Positions 31,081 to 40,724 of a stretch of DNA of 64,000 nucleotides are shown in pieces (the stretch's first letter is position 1; each line of letters starts with the position of its first letter). This DNA comes from Herbinix sp. (GTDB lineage: Bacteria; Bacillota; Clostridia; Lachnospirales; Lachnospiraceae), in the NCBI GenBank assembly GCA_029256105.1, contig JAQSYO010000008.1:1-64000 (forward strand), given 5' to 3'. Position numbers and translations under genes: made by a program. The notes beneath the pieces were generated by a model. That model saw only the letters and a program-made list of their open reading frames with translations. It was not told where the DNA came from and did no database searches.

Positions 31081-31098
31081 TTGTTAATTAAATAACAA
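31081..31098. promoter_or_regulatory. Rex-type operator upstream of the adhE promoter
   Basis: TTGTTAATTAAATAACAA matches the Rex consensus with one mismatch. It ends 5 bp upstream of the -35 box. The DNA from 31099 to 31335 contains no further recognisable feature. Confidence 0.75.
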
Positions 31099-31335
31099 TC
31101 AAATATTTTATTATTTTATCTTAAAAAGTATAAGATATATACAATATCAATAGTAGTATGATAAAATAACAGAAAAGATGCATAAAAACAAAGGAGCGGG
31201 TAAAAAAATATTGTATGTTTATTCAAAATTTGGATGTAATTTAGTCCCTATGTATGATTGAAATATTAGTTATTTTATTAGAAGATATAGAAGATATATA
31301 TCTGAAGTAATCCTATGAAATGGAAGGGGAAAATA

Positions 31336-32400
31336 ATGAGGATTATCTCGTTGGATTCGGTTAAGGGCAATGAACTACTGGCAAAGGACATTATTACAAG
31401 CAGTGAATCAGTTTTAATGACCGCGGGAACGGTTGTTAAAATGGAATATGTGAAGCGATTAAAATATTTAAATATAGACTATATCTACGTTGAAGATGAC
31501 ATTGCACAGGGTGTGAGTTTGACGACTAGCCTGGAATTACAGATTAAAGACCAATTTGAAGAGGCTATGCGAAATATCTTATTAAAATACTCCTATCATA
31601 ATGATACCGAACTAGAGGATATTAAACTAGTTGCTGATGAAATCATCTTTGATATTATGAAGGAGCCCGAAGTTATTTATAATTTATCAAGCATTCGCGA
31701 AAAAAGCGACAGTACATATTCCCATTCGTTAAATGTGTGTGCACTTTCCGTAATATTAGCATTAAAATTGAAGGTTTCGAAGACAAAGATCAGAGAAATT
31801 GCTATTGGGTGTCTTCTACACGATATTGGTTTTACTTATATGGCAATGGATTATCATAATTTAAACATGGATACTTGCTCCGAGAGGGAGCTGAAAGAAA
31901 TTAAGAAACATATTATCTATGGTTATTCCACGGTTGAGAAAATGGAGTGGCTTACACAAACCTCCAAAGATATTATTATCAGCCATCATGAGCGCCTGGA
32001 TGGCTCCGGATATCCATTTCATCTTAAAAAGGACCATATTAAGATAGGAAGTAAGATAGCTGCTGTCTGCGATGAATTTGATAGTAAAGTATATGGAAAC
32101 CTTACAACCAAGATGAAGGTACATGAGGCAATTGACTATATAGTCAGTCAAGCAAGTGTATTATTTGATTTAACTGTTGTAAAGGCATTTATAGATTCTG
32201 TGGCCGCTTACCCGACAGGTGCTCTTGTAATGACAAACCATGATGAAATGGGAATTGTCTTAAGGCAGAGCCCGCAGTGTCCAACGAGGCCGGTGATACG
32301 TATCATTCGAAATAAAGATGGTGAAAAGCCAGAACAGTGGACGGAAAAGGACTTGACAAAGGAGCTCACATTATTTATTGTAGATACGATTTTAGACTAA
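31336..32400 (+). CDS. HD-GYP domain protein (probable c-di-GMP phosphodiesterase)
   Basis: A 354-residue protein. Residues 1-110 form an N-terminal region often found before HD-GYP in Clostridia (IISLDSVKGNELLAKDI). The HD-GYP domain spans about 115-290. It has SHSLNVCALSVILALKLK, LLHDIG (the HD pair), the second histidine pair in ISHHERLDGSGYP (HH and GYP), and IAAVCDEFDS. All metal ligands needed for c-di-GMP hydrolysis seem present. ATG 31336 has AAGGGGA upstream; an in-frame ATG at 31315 is weaker. It is a single-gene unit ended by the terminator at 32473. Confidence 0.88.
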   Translation: MRIISLDSVKGNELLAKDIITSSESVLMTAGTVVKMEYVKRLKYLNIDYIYVEDDIAQGVSLTTSLELQIKDQFEEAMRNILLKYSYHNDTELEDIKLVADEIIFDIMKEPEVIYNLSSIREKSDSTYSHSLNVCALSVILALKLKVSKTKIREIAIGCLLHDIGFTYMAMDYHNLNMDTCSERELKEIKKHIIYGYSTVEKMEWLTQTSKDIIISHHERLDGSGYPFHLKKDHIKIGSKIAAVCDEFDSKVYGNLTTKMKVHEAIDYIVSQASVLFDLTVVKAFIDSVAAYPTGALVMTNHDEMGIVLRQSPQCPTRPVIRIIRNKDGEKPEQWTEKDLTKELTLFIVDTILD

Positions 32401-32472
32401 TGTGGAAAACTAGTAATTATTGTGGATTATGTACCTGATTTATAGGCGAACAGTGGATAAAAAAAGCTTATG

Positions 32473-32520
32473 AAATCCCCTATCAAACAGAATCTGAGTA
32501 AATCTGTTTGATAGGGTTTT
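32473..32520 (+). terminator. Terminator of the HD-GYP gene
   Basis: CCCTATCAAACAGA (32478-32491) pairs perfectly with TCTGTTTGATAGGG (32503-32516), an 11-nt loop, followed by TTTT. Confidence 0.88.
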
Positions 32521-32644
32521 CTTTACTATAATATGGGCACTTGCCAGTTGAAGTAAAATATGATATAAATAATTATTACATTAAATTAAGCTAAAATACG
32601 TAGAATATAATAAGTTTAACCGGCAGTGAATGGAAGTGAAAATT

Positions 32645-33538
32645 ATGCATAGTTATATGAGAGCAATTGGATTTAGTAACATTAATAACAGAATGGAATT
32701 AAATCAACTTATGGAGAACATTACGGAGCACTCCTTAAAAAAGCAAACCGTTCAAATAGGGGACACCGGCAGTTTAACTGAGATAACCATGGAATATGGA
32801 GATGGCATGGGCATCACGCTTCGTGGTGAGCAGGACGAACATGGTAAATTCCACATGGAACATTATTTCCCTTGCATATACGGACAGAATGTCAGTACAA
32901 GAGAAGAAGTTGGAATTAATAAACGAGTAGATACTGAGGCATATACAGGAATGTGTGATGATTTCCGTCTAGGAGTATCCTTGATTTTTTATTTACAGAA
33001 TGTAATTGAATATCTGGAAAAAAAGAATCAAAATATGCCCATGAGCACAAACTTTCCGATTACCTTAGCGGCATTATCGTTAGAGGGTAAAATTCTTCTG
33101 CCTATTGATATGGATGAAGTTCAAGTTCGTAATATTAGTGCAGAAACAAAATATCGTAATAATCTGATTGCTGAAGCGAAAAAGGGAAACCAGGACGCAA
33201 TCGACAGTCTGACCATTGATGATATTGATACTTATGCAATGGTATCAAGAAGAGCGAAAAAAGAAGATATTTATTCCATTGTTGATACCTCATTCATCCC
33301 CTTTGGATCTGAATCAGATAATTATAGCGTGATTGCAACGATTATAGAAAGTAATCTGATCATAAACTCCCATACAAAGGAAGAAGTATATGATCTGCAG
33401 TTAGTATGCAATGATATTTCTTTCCGACTATGTATTAACAAAGAGGATTTGGTCGGAGAGCCGCAAATTGGTAGAAGATTCAAGGGCAACCTATGGATGC
33501 AGGGCAGTATTGCATTTTCGGAGCAAGTTAAGGATTGA
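32645..33538 (+). CDS. DUF3881 family protein
   Basis: A 297-residue soluble protein beginning MHSYMRAIGFSNINNRMELN, the typical start of DUF3881 proteins, which are largely confined to Lachnospiraceae and relatives. No catalytic motif, signal peptide or membrane segment is visible. GDGMGITLRGEQDEHGKFHMEHYFPC (about residues 45-70) is well conserved as I recall. ATG 32645 has GGAAGTG upstream; ATG 32630 is an alternative. The function is unknown. It precedes tRNA-Arg. Confidence 0.75.
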   Translation: MHSYMRAIGFSNINNRMELNQLMENITEHSLKKQTVQIGDTGSLTEITMEYGDGMGITLRGEQDEHGKFHMEHYFPCIYGQNVSTREEVGINKRVDTEAYTGMCDDFRLGVSLIFYLQNVIEYLEKKNQNMPMSTNFPITLAALSLEGKILLPIDMDEVQVRNISAETKYRNNLIAEAKKGNQDAIDSLTIDDIDTYAMVSRRAKKEDIYSIVDTSFIPFGSESDNYSVIATIIESNLIINSHTKEEVYDLQLVCNDISFRLCINKEDLVGEPQIGRRFKGNLWMQGSIAFSEQVKD

Positions 33539-33570
33539 TATTATAAATAGAGGAATCGTTTGATTCGTTG

Positions 33571-33599
33571 TTGACTTAGCAGGCAGGAAATAGTAGAAT
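33571..33599 (+). promoter_or_regulatory. Promoter of tRNA-Arg
   Basis: TTGACT (33571-33576) is followed after 17 bp by TAGAAT (33594-33599), 17 bp before the tRNA. Confidence 0.8.
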
Positions 33600-33616
33600 G
33601 AATACGTTGCATGCGT

Positions 33617-33690
33617 GTGCTTGTAGCTCAGCAGGATAGAGCGTCCGCCTCCTAAGCGGAAGGCCGTGGGTTCAAATCCCGCCAGGCACG
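33617..33690 (+). tRNA. tRNA-Arg (anticodon CCT)
   Basis: A 74-nt cloverleaf. The acceptor GTGCTTG pairs with CAGGCAC (one wobble), the anticodon loop CTCCTAA reads CCT (codon AGG), and the T-loop is GTTCAAAT. CCA is not encoded. It has its own promoter and is followed by a palindromic terminator. Confidence 0.95.
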
Positions 33691-33732
33691 TTATATTAAT
33701 AATAAAAAGATGTTGTGATTTATCGGTGTTTG

Positions 33733-33787
33733 AACCGACCCCTAAAAGTTAGACCTAAAAATCTAACTTTTGGGAGGTCGGTTTTTT
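33733..33787 (+). terminator. Palindromic terminator after tRNA-Arg (core family copy 2)
   Basis: AACCGACCCCTAAAAGTTAGA pairs with its complement ending in GGTCGGTT, followed by TTTTTT. The core is GTTAGACCTAAAAATCTAAC (33748-33767), identical to the core at 51851-51870 in the opposite orientation. Confidence 0.9.
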
Positions 33788-33898
33788 ATGGCATTTTTTT
33801 TGATGATTAAATTAGTAACAATTTAATCACAAGTTATTTGCAGAATAAATTGTCTAAAACATAGAACAATATTCATTAACAAATATAGTTGATACCAC

Positions 33899-33926
33899 TT
33901 TACATGAACTTTACAAAATCTATACA
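33899..33926 (+). promoter_or_regulatory. Three PHO boxes upstream of pstS
   Basis: TTTACA (33899), TTTACA (33910) and TATACA (33921) are repeated at exactly 11-bp intervals. This is the arrangement bound by phosphorylated PhoP in Bacillus. No good -35 box is present, as expected for a PhoP-activated promoter; a candidate -10 (TAGTAT) lies at about 33947. The cognate phoP-phoR genes are at the end of this same operon. Confidence 0.75.
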
Positions 33927-34025
33927 AAACCATGGTATCAAGAAAATAGTATAAATGTTAAATTTGTAATGTAAGAAGAAGATGAAAAAAGAAGAGAAAA
34001 GATGAGAAAAGAAGGAGATAAGAAA

Positions 34026-34928
34026 ATGATGAAAAAATTAAGAGGAATTGCAGCATTATTATTTATATGTATATTCGTAGCAGGTGCATTCAGCGCATGT
34101 GCAAATCAAAGTGATGATAAAGGTAATAACCAAGATACAAATACAGAAACGAATGATACAGATACAACAGGTACAGAAGAAGACCAAGCATTAAGCGGAA
34201 CAATTACAATGGCAGGTTCAACCTCCATGGAAAAATTAGCAAATGCAGCGGCAGAATCATTTATGAATAAATATCCTAAGGTAACCGTATCCGCAGAATT
34301 CATCGGATCCGGCGCAGGAATTGAAGCAGTTCTTGCTAAGACAGTAGATATAGGTAATTCATCCAGAAATTTAAAAGAGAGTGAGATCAGTTCAGGTGCA
34401 GTAGAGAATATAGTTGCAATTGATGGTATCGCAGTAGTTTTGGATAATTCAAATACAGTTACAAATCTTACGAAAGATCAATTAGTTCAAATCTATACAG
34501 GTGCTATTAATAACTGGAGTGCAGTCGGTGGAGCGGATCAGCCAATCGTAGTAGTAGGAAGAGAAGCAGGATCCGGTACAAGAGGCGCATTTGAGGAACT
34601 GCTTGAAATCGTAGACCTTTGTAAATATTCAAATGAAATTAACAGTACCGGTGGAGTAATGGCAAAGGTTGCATCTACACCAGGAGCGATCGGATATGTT
34701 TCCCTCGATGTGGTAGATGATACAGTAATCGCATCCAAAGTTGAAGGAGTAGAAGCAACAGAAGAGAATATTAAAGCAGGAAGCTATCTGTTAAGCCGCC
34801 CGTTCGTAATGGCAACAATAGGTGAGATCTCAGCTCAGAGCGAGCAAGTACAGGCATTCTTCGAATACTTGAAATCTGATGAAGGCAAAGAGCTTATTAA
34901 AAGTGTTGGTTTAATCGTAGTAGAATAA
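34026..34928 (+). CDS. pstS: Phosphate-binding lipoprotein PstS
   Basis: A 300-residue extracytoplasmic phosphate receptor. A signal peptide ends in a lipobox (AGAFSAC, Cys about 24), followed by a polar linker rich in N, D and T. Phosphate-binding loops are recognisable: AGSTSMEKLA, GSGAGIEAV, DIGNSSRNLK and VVGREAGSGTRGAFEE. ATG 34026 has AAGGAG upstream; an in-frame ATG at 34002 would extend the signal peptide needlessly. It heads the pst-pho operon under three PHO boxes. Confidence 0.96.
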   Translation: MMKKLRGIAALLFICIFVAGAFSACANQSDDKGNNQDTNTETNDTDTTGTEEDQALSGTITMAGSTSMEKLANAAAESFMNKYPKVTVSAEFIGSGAGIEAVLAKTVDIGNSSRNLKESEISSGAVENIVAIDGIAVVLDNSNTVTNLTKDQLVQIYTGAINNWSAVGGADQPIVVVGREAGSGTRGAFEELLEIVDLCKYSNEINSTGGVMAKVASTPGAIGYVSLDVVDDTVIASKVEGVEATEENIKAGSYLLSRPFVMATIGEISAQSEQVQAFFEYLKSDEGKELIKSVGLIVVE

Positions 34929-34960
34929 TCAATAAATGAATTAACAATATGAATAGGTGC

Positions 34961-35002
34961 TAGGAAGAATTCCCAAAAATTAATATGGGCAGATTCTTCC
35001 TA
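34961..35002 (+). other. Stem-loop between pstS and pstC
   Basis: TAGGAAGAAT pairs with ATTCTTCCTA, extended by CCCA/TGGG. No T-tract follows. It may stabilise the pstS message or cause partial termination, so that the binding protein outnumbers the permease. Confidence 0.6.
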
Positions 35003-35034
35003 AAACTGTTAAATAGAAAACATAAGGAGTTCAT

Positions 35035-35973
35035 ATGAGTGATAAGAGTTTCACCATTATTGGGAGTTATAAAACAAAAAATACCGTAGAAAAGGTTGCT
35101 GCACTGATTTTTACTACCTGTGCATTTTTTGCTGTATTAGCAGTTTTCTCAATTACATTATACATGATTATCAGCGGAGCCCCGGCAATTTTTGAAGTAG
35201 GATTAAAGGAAATCATATTTGGAACGGTATGGAAGCCAACAGCAGCAGATCCAAGTTATGGCATCCTTTATGTTATTTTAACTTCAATTATCGGTACTAT
35301 ATTGGCTATTTTAATTGGAGTACCAATTGGTTTAATGACAGCCGTGTTTTTGGCTGAAACAGCACCAAAAAAATTAGCGGGAATCGTAAAGCCGGCGGTA
35401 GAGTTATTAGCAGGTGTTCCATCCGTAATATACGGATTACTAGGTATATTAATCTTAAATCCTTTTATTTATAAAATCGAAATGGCAGTGTTCAAAGATA
35501 CGCCTAATCATCAATTTACAGGTGGCTCCAACTTGATTTCAGCTGTATTAGTACTTGCCATTATGATCTTACCTACGGTAATTAATATTAGTGAATCTGC
35601 CTTAAAAGCAATACCTAATCATTATAAACAAGCATCGTTAGCGCTAGGTGCGACACATATCCAGACAATTTTTAAGGTTATCATTCCGGCAGCGAAGTCC
35701 GGTATCATTACGGCTATCGTACTAGGTGTCGGTCGTGCGATCGGTGAAGCAATGGCAATCAGCTTAGTTGCAGGAAATGGTGCAAATATTCCATTACCAT
35801 TCAATTCGGTTCGATTTTTAACTACAGCAGTTGTCAGTGAGATGTCATATGCTGCAGATACGCATAAAAGAGTACTATTTACCATTGGATTAGTACTATT
35901 CACCTTTATTATGTTGATTAATTTAATATTAAACAAAGTAATGAAGGGAGGTAATAAGAATGCCGATAGTTAA
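35035..35973 (+). CDS. pstC: Phosphate ABC transporter permease PstC
   Basis: A 312-residue inner membrane protein with about six hydrophobic segments (first at residues 25-50). The permease motif ASLALGATHIQTIFKVIIPAAKSGI (EAA loop, about 200-225) is followed by GRAIGEAMAI. ELLAGVPSVIYGLLG is conserved in PstC/PstA. It forms the channel with PstA. Its 3' end overlaps pstA by 14 nt, indicating coupled translation. Confidence 0.95.
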   Translation: MSDKSFTIIGSYKTKNTVEKVAALIFTTCAFFAVLAVFSITLYMIISGAPAIFEVGLKEIIFGTVWKPTAADPSYGILYVILTSIIGTILAILIGVPIGLMTAVFLAETAPKKLAGIVKPAVELLAGVPSVIYGLLGILILNPFIYKIEMAVFKDTPNHQFTGGSNLISAVLVLAIMILPTVINISESALKAIPNHYKQASLALGATHIQTIFKVIIPAAKSGIITAIVLGVGRAIGEAMAISLVAGNGANIPLPFNSVRFLTTAVVSEMSYAADTHKRVLFTIGLVLFTFIMLINLILNKVMKGGNKNADS

Positions 35974-36841
35974 AAGTATTTATGATAAACGACCCAGACC
36001 TTTGGATGGCTTTGTGCATGCAATTATTTATTTCTGTGCATCCATATCGATATTTTTATTAGCAGGTATTGTAGGTTATGTCACTTTTCGTGGAATCGGC
36101 TCCGTCAATTGGGCTTTTCTTACCACCGTTCCTAGTGCTATTAAGGGGACCTTCGGAATAGCAGGAAATATTATAAATACAATATATATTATTGTAATCA
36201 CGTTATTAATAGCAATACCGTTTGGTGTTGGAGCGGCAATTTACTTAAACGAATATGCAAAGGGAGGACGATTGGTTCGACTCGTGGAGTTTACGACGGA
36301 GACCCTTTCCGGTATTCCTTCTATTGTATTTGGTTTATTTGGATATGTATTCTTTGGGCTTACATTAAATCTGAAGTATTCGATTTTAACAGGAGCGCTG
36401 ACACTTGTACTTATGGTACTTCCTTTAATAACAAGAAATACACAGGAAGCTCTGAAGACAGTGCCAGGTAGTTATCGAAGCGGAGCATTAGGAATTGGAG
36501 CAACAAAATGGTATATGATTCGCACAATACTTCTTCCTTCTGCAATGCCGGGAATTATAACTGGTGTTATTCTCTCCATAGGTCGAATCGTTGGTGAGTC
36601 AGCGGCATTATTATTTACTGCCGGAAGTGGTTATTTACTTCCTAAGATAGGCAATTATGGAGAAGGGCTTTTTGAAAAGGTTCTGCAACCAGGGGGTACC
36701 TTAACAATACAATTATATTTGAGTATGGAAAAAGCTCAGTATAATGAAGCATTCGGGGTTGCATTGGTACTTTTAGTAATCGTATTTGGTATAAATATGT
36801 TAACAAAATACTTATCACATAAATTCAACGTAAATAAGTAA
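35960..36841 (+). CDS. pstA: Phosphate ABC transporter permease PstA
   Basis: A 293-residue membrane protein with six hydrophobic segments. The motifs ETLSGIPSIVFGLFGY and the EAA loop GALGIGATKWYMIRTILLPSAMPGI (about 170-195) are followed by GRIVGESAALLFTAG. It partners PstC. GGGAGG lies 10 nt before its ATG, inside the pstC end. A spacer of 147 bp with short repeats separates it from pstB. Confidence 0.95.
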   Translation: MPIVKSIYDKRPRPLDGFVHAIIYFCASISIFLLAGIVGYVTFRGIGSVNWAFLTTVPSAIKGTFGIAGNIINTIYIIVITLLIAIPFGVGAAIYLNEYAKGGRLVRLVEFTTETLSGIPSIVFGLFGYVFFGLTLNLKYSILTGALTLVLMVLPLITRNTQEALKTVPGSYRSGALGIGATKWYMIRTILLPSAMPGIITGVILSIGRIVGESAALLFTAGSGYLLPKIGNYGEGLFEKVLQPGGTLTIQLYLSMEKAQYNEAFGVALVLLVIVFGINMLTKYLSHKFNVNK

Positions 36842-36898
36842 AGAAATAAAATAGTAAAAGAAATAAAAAGTAAAAGAAATAAAAAGTAAAAGAAATAA
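36841..36898. repeat. Short 16-bp tandem repeat between pstA and pstB
   Basis: About 3.5 copies of AAGAAATAAAAAGTAA (the first copy 1 bp longer). The remaining spacer up to 36988 holds only the pstB ribosome site. Confidence 0.8.
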
Positions 36899-36988
36899 TG
36901 TGATAATTGTCTCGAACATCATACGAACCAAAGGTCTTGTTCTTAAAGCAGGAACTTCGCAATTATTACGTAGATAGATGGAGGATAT

Positions 36989-37747
36989 ATGATAAAAGAT
37001 AAGATAAGTACAAAGAGCTTGAATTTGCATTATGGCACAAATCATGCCTTGAAGGATATAGACATGAATATAAAAGAAAAGGCGATTACAGCATTTATTG
37101 GACCTTCCGGTTGTGGTAAATCTACCTTTTTAAAGACACTCAATCGTATGAACGATTTGATTCCTGGAGTAACGATAGAGGGATTAGTTACTTTGGATGG
37201 CGAGAATATTTATGATCCAAGAGTAGATACAACTCTGCTTCGTAAGAAAATTGGTATGGTATTTCAACAGCCGAACCCCTTCCCAATGTCAATTTATGAT
37301 AATATCGCTTATGGCCCAAGAATTCATGGTATTAAGTCAAAAGCAAAGTTAGATGAGATTGTTGAGGAAAGCTTGAAGGGAGCTGCGTTATTTGAAGAGG
37401 TTAAGGATCGATTGAAAAAATCTGCACTCGGTTTATCCGGTGGACAGCAACAGAGACTTTGTATTGCTAGAGCGTTAGCAGTTGAACCTGAAGTTATTCT
37501 AATGGATGAACCTACTTCAGCGCTAGATCCTATCTCCACTTTAAAAATTGAAGATTTAATGTCCGAACTGAAGGAAAAATATACGGTTGCTATTGTAACT
37601 CATAATATGCAACAAGCGGCCAGAATCTCGGATTATACCGCCTTCTTTTTGGTAGGAGAAGTAGTGGAATTTGCAACTACAGATACACTATTTACAAGAC
37701 CGGAGGATAAACGGACAGAAGATTACATCACGGGTAGATTCGGTTGA
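36989..37747 (+). CDS. pstB: Phosphate ABC transporter ATPase PstB
   Basis: A 252-residue ATPase. Walker A is [19 protein letters not shown], the Q-loop is [21 protein letters not shown], the signature is [15 protein letters not shown], Walker B is [13 protein letters not shown], and the H-loop is [18 protein letters not shown]. These are all PstB-specific. It energises phosphate uptake by PstCA. It is followed after 61 bp by phoU. Confidence 0.97.
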   Translation: MIKDKISTKSLNLHYGTNHALKDIDMNIKEKAITAFIGPSGCGKSTFLKTLNRMNDLIPGVTIEGLVTLDGENIYDPRVDTTLLRKKIGMVFQQPNPFPMSIYDNIAYGPRIHGIKSKAKLDEIVEESLKGAALFEEVKDRLKKSALGLSGGQQQRLCIARALAVEPEVILMDEPTSALDPISTLKIEDLMSELKEKYTVAIVTHNMQQAARISDYTAFFLVGEVVEFATTDTLFTRPEDKRTEDYITGRFG

Positions 37748-37808
37748 TTAAGCAATTTGACATACATTACCACAACAACTATAATGAGAAATATAAGGAG
37801 GTATTTTT

Positions 37809-38471
37809 ATGACCGCTAGATTAAGCTTTGAACATGAATTGCAATTACTAAGAGAAAATCTAATTGAAATGGGCCAATTAATCGAAGCTGCTATAGAGAA
37901 GACACTACTAGCCTTTGAAACCCAGGACGAAGTTCTTGCAAATGAAATTATCCAGGGAGACCGTAATATTAATGACATTGAAAAGACCATCGAAGCAAGA
38001 TGCCTTTCATTGATATTAAAACAACAACCGGTGGCAAGGGACTTAAGAATCGTTACCACAGCACTCAAAGTGGTTACTGATATGGAACGTATCGGTGATC
38101 ATGCTGCAGATATCGCAGAGCTGACAATTCGTGAAAAGAGAGTACACGTGTTTAATTTAGTAAAACATATTCCAGAGATGGGTATGGTAGCGAAATCTAT
38201 GGTTCATGATGCAGTACATGCATTTACAACCATCAGTATAGAAGAAGCAAGAGAAATTATCGATAGAGATGACGTTGTGGATGATTTGTTTGATAAGGTT
38301 AAAGAGGAAGTTGCTGTACTTTTACGCACTTCCAATGAACATGTTGATCAATGTGTTGACATCTTAATGATTGCTAAATACTTTGAACGTATCGGTGACC
38401 ATGCGGTTAATATTTGCGAATGGACAGAATTTCATGAAACAGGATCCGTAAATAATATCAGAATATTATAA
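37809..38471 (+). CDS. phoU: Phosphate signalling regulator PhoU
   Basis: A 220-residue all-helical protein made of two PhoU repeats, each with the metal-binding ExxxD pattern: TDMERIGDHAADIAEL (about 90) and AKYFERIGDHAVNICEW (about 195). It links the Pst transporter to the PhoR kinase and keeps it off when phosphate is plentiful. It lies between pstB and the two-component genes. Confidence 0.95.
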   Translation: MTARLSFEHELQLLRENLIEMGQLIEAAIEKTLLAFETQDEVLANEIIQGDRNINDIEKTIEARCLSLILKQQPVARDLRIVTTALKVVTDMERIGDHAADIAELTIREKRVHVFNLVKHIPEMGMVAKSMVHDAVHAFTTISIEEAREIIDRDDVVDDLFDKVKEEVAVLLRTSNEHVDQCVDILMIAKYFERIGDHAVNICEWTEFHETGSVNNIRIL

Positions 38472-38486
38472 CGGGAGGGAAATCAT

Positions 38487-39173
38487 TTGGAAAATATATA
38501 TGTAATCGAGGACGATGAGAATATACGAGAACTTTTAAAGGTAGCGCTGGAGGGCTTTGGATACCATATAAAAGCCTATGAAGCGGCGGAACCGGCATTA
38601 CTTGATATGAAGGATGAAAAGCCGGATATGGCCATATTTGACCTAATGCTCCCCGGTATGGATGGTTTAGCTGCAATCCGCTTGCTACGGCAGGATGCAC
38701 AATTAAAAAATATACCTGTAATATGTCTTACCGCTAAAGATAAAGAGCTTGATAAGGTTATGGGACTGGATGTTGGAGCCGATGATTATATTACGAAGCC
38801 CTTTGGAGTATTGGAGTTGGCGGCAAGAATTCGATCCCTACTACGTAGATCAAATAAAGAAGATAACAACGACATTATTAATGTAAATACGGTAATAATT
38901 AACCCTCAGACAAGGGAAGTAAAAAATAATGGTGAAGTCGTCGAACTAACCTTCAAAGAATATGAGCTTTTGCTATATTTAATCGAGCATGGTACTCGTG
39001 TTGTAAGTAGGGATGAGTTGTTAAATCAGATATGGGGTTATGAATATGATGGAGAATCAAGAACTTTGGACATCCATATCCGTACGTTAAGACAAAAATT
39101 AGGCAAGGTCGGTACGGACAGTATCAGAACGGTCCGGAGTGTGGGTTACCGATTTGTTAAATCGGGGGAGTAA
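38487..39173 (+). CDS. phoP: OmpR-family response regulator PhoP/PhoB
   Basis: A 228-residue regulator with a TTG start and GGGAGG 8 nt upstream. The receiver has D9-D10, phospho-acceptor D52 in FDLMLPGMDG, T81 and K103. The winged helix contains EVVELTFKEYELLLYL and GYEYDGESRTLDIHIRTLRQKL. It is the likely binder of the PHO boxes before pstS. It sits 15 bp after phoU and 1 bp before phoR. Confidence 0.93.
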   Translation: MENIYVIEDDENIRELLKVALEGFGYHIKAYEAAEPALLDMKDEKPDMAIFDLMLPGMDGLAAIRLLRQDAQLKNIPVICLTAKDKELDKVMGLDVGADDYITKPFGVLELAARIRSLLRRSNKEDNNDIINVNTVIINPQTREVKNNGEVVELTFKEYELLLYLIEHGTRVVSRDELLNQIWGYEYDGESRTLDIHIRTLRQKLGKVGTDSIRTVRSVGYRFVKSGE

Positions 39174-39174
39174 A

Positions 39175-40587
39175 GTGAAGAAGGCCATTTTTCAAAGATT
39201 TATATTAATATTATCGCTGGCGCTTGTATTAAGCGGCAGTATTTTTGGTGCAGCAATAAGTAAAATCATATTAGATAAAACGGAAGGTGATATGCTCTAT
39301 TCACTTCGAATCGCAGATCATGGTTTCGATTATGAGTCTGATTTAAAGGCACAGGTGGATAGTCTAAAAGAGGTTAAGGGGAATGAAGTAGAGCGCTTCA
39401 CGGTTATTGACCTCAACGGAATAGTGAGGGCAGATAGTGAAGTCGCGGATAGTGCCACCATGGAAAACCATAAAAATAGAGAAGAAGTAATAGAAGCGAT
39501 GGAAAGTGGGGTAGGATATGCCACTAGAAGGTCCGGCACCTTAAACATGCCCATGCTTTACGTCGCGAGTATTTCTGACAATGGTAAGTTTATTTTGCGC
39601 ATGGCAGTACCATTCTCTGGACTGGAAGAGTACTTAGGACTATTGATTCCTGCAATTCTTATCAGTATCGGTATCACGCTGGCAGTATCTATTCTATTGT
39701 CGGAACGCTTTGCTCGGTCGGTAACAAAACCCTTACATGAAATTGCAGGCGAACTGCTTAAGCTAAAGGAGAAGAATCCGGAATTTCACTTTAAGAAATA
39801 TAAATACGAAGAGATGAATGTTATAGCGGATACGACTTTACAGATGGCTTTGTCGTTAAAGGAATCCATGGATCAAATTGAATTTGAGCGAATGGTAAGG
39901 CAGGAGTTTTTCTCTAATGCCTCCCACGAGCTTAAGACACCGCTTACCTCAGTGCGCGGTTATCTTGAACTACTGGAAAATGGTATGGCTAAAGATGAAA
40001 AAATGAAAAAGGATTTTATGTCAAGAATCAAGAAGGAAACGGTTAATATGACGAACTTGATTAATGATATTCTAATGATTTCTCGCCTTGAGACGAAGGA
40101 GGCGGAAGTGGTGCTTACGGAGGTTCGAATCTGTCCCTTAGTGAAAGAGGTCTGTGCTTCTCTAGAACCTCTTGCAAAGGAAGGTAAGGTAACAGTCAAT
40201 TTGAGTTGCAGACCACTCATGATGAATGCAAATACGCAGCAGTTAAGGGAACTATTCAGTAATTTAATTACCAATGCCATAAAATATAATAAGCCCGGAG
40301 GCAAGGTAGATGTTACTGTAAACTCAGAGGCAAAGGAAATTGTCATCATCGTAGAGGACACAGGAGTTGGAATACCGGAGGATGCAAAGCTTCGGATTTT
40401 CGAACGATTTTATTGTGTTGATAAAGGACGGAGCAAAAAGGTTGGTGGTACAGGCTTAGGGTTGTCTATCGTGAAGCATATCGTTAATTATTATAATGGC
40501 TCAATTGAAGTAGAGAGCAAGCTTATGGAGGGAACAAAGTTTACTGTTCGTTTACCAAAGGCACAAATTATAAAAAAGGAAATATAA
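39175..40587 (+). CDS. phoR: Phosphate sensor histidine kinase PhoR
   Basis: A 470-residue membrane kinase with a GTG start (GGGGGAG upstream). Two membrane segments (about 8-30 and 155-178) enclose an extracytoplasmic domain of about 125 residues. A linker leads to HisKA (FFSNASHELKTPLTSVRGYL, His about 250) and to the HATPase (NLITNAIKYN, EDTGVGIPE, GGTGLGLSIVKHIV). It phosphorylates the adjacent PhoP under phosphate limitation. The usual cytoplasmic PAS is not obvious. An upstream in-frame GTG (39139) overlaps phoP and is unlikely. Confidence 0.9.
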   Translation: MKKAIFQRFILILSLALVLSGSIFGAAISKIILDKTEGDMLYSLRIADHGFDYESDLKAQVDSLKEVKGNEVERFTVIDLNGIVRADSEVADSATMENHKNREEVIEAMESGVGYATRRSGTLNMPMLYVASISDNGKFILRMAVPFSGLEEYLGLLIPAILISIGITLAVSILLSERFARSVTKPLHEIAGELLKLKEKNPEFHFKKYKYEEMNVIADTTLQMALSLKESMDQIEFERMVRQEFFSNASHELKTPLTSVRGYLELLENGMAKDEKMKKDFMSRIKKETVNMTNLINDILMISRLETKEAEVVLTEVRICPLVKEVCASLEPLAKEGKVTVNLSCRPLMMNANTQQLRELFSNLITNAIKYNKPGGKVDVTVNSEAKEIVIIVEDTGVGIPEDAKLRIFERFYCVDKGRSKKVGGTGLGLSIVKHIVNYYNGSIEVESKLMEGTKFTVRLPKAQIIKKEI

Positions 40588-40724
40588 AGAAATTGAATAC
40601 AATTTATAATTTATCCGGCTTAGAAGTAAACTTTACGATACGATGTGACGATATATAATATCATTTAGTAAAAAGTTTAAGAAAGTGGATTCGCAGCAGC
40701 AGCGAAGATGGGAGCCGGGCAGTA

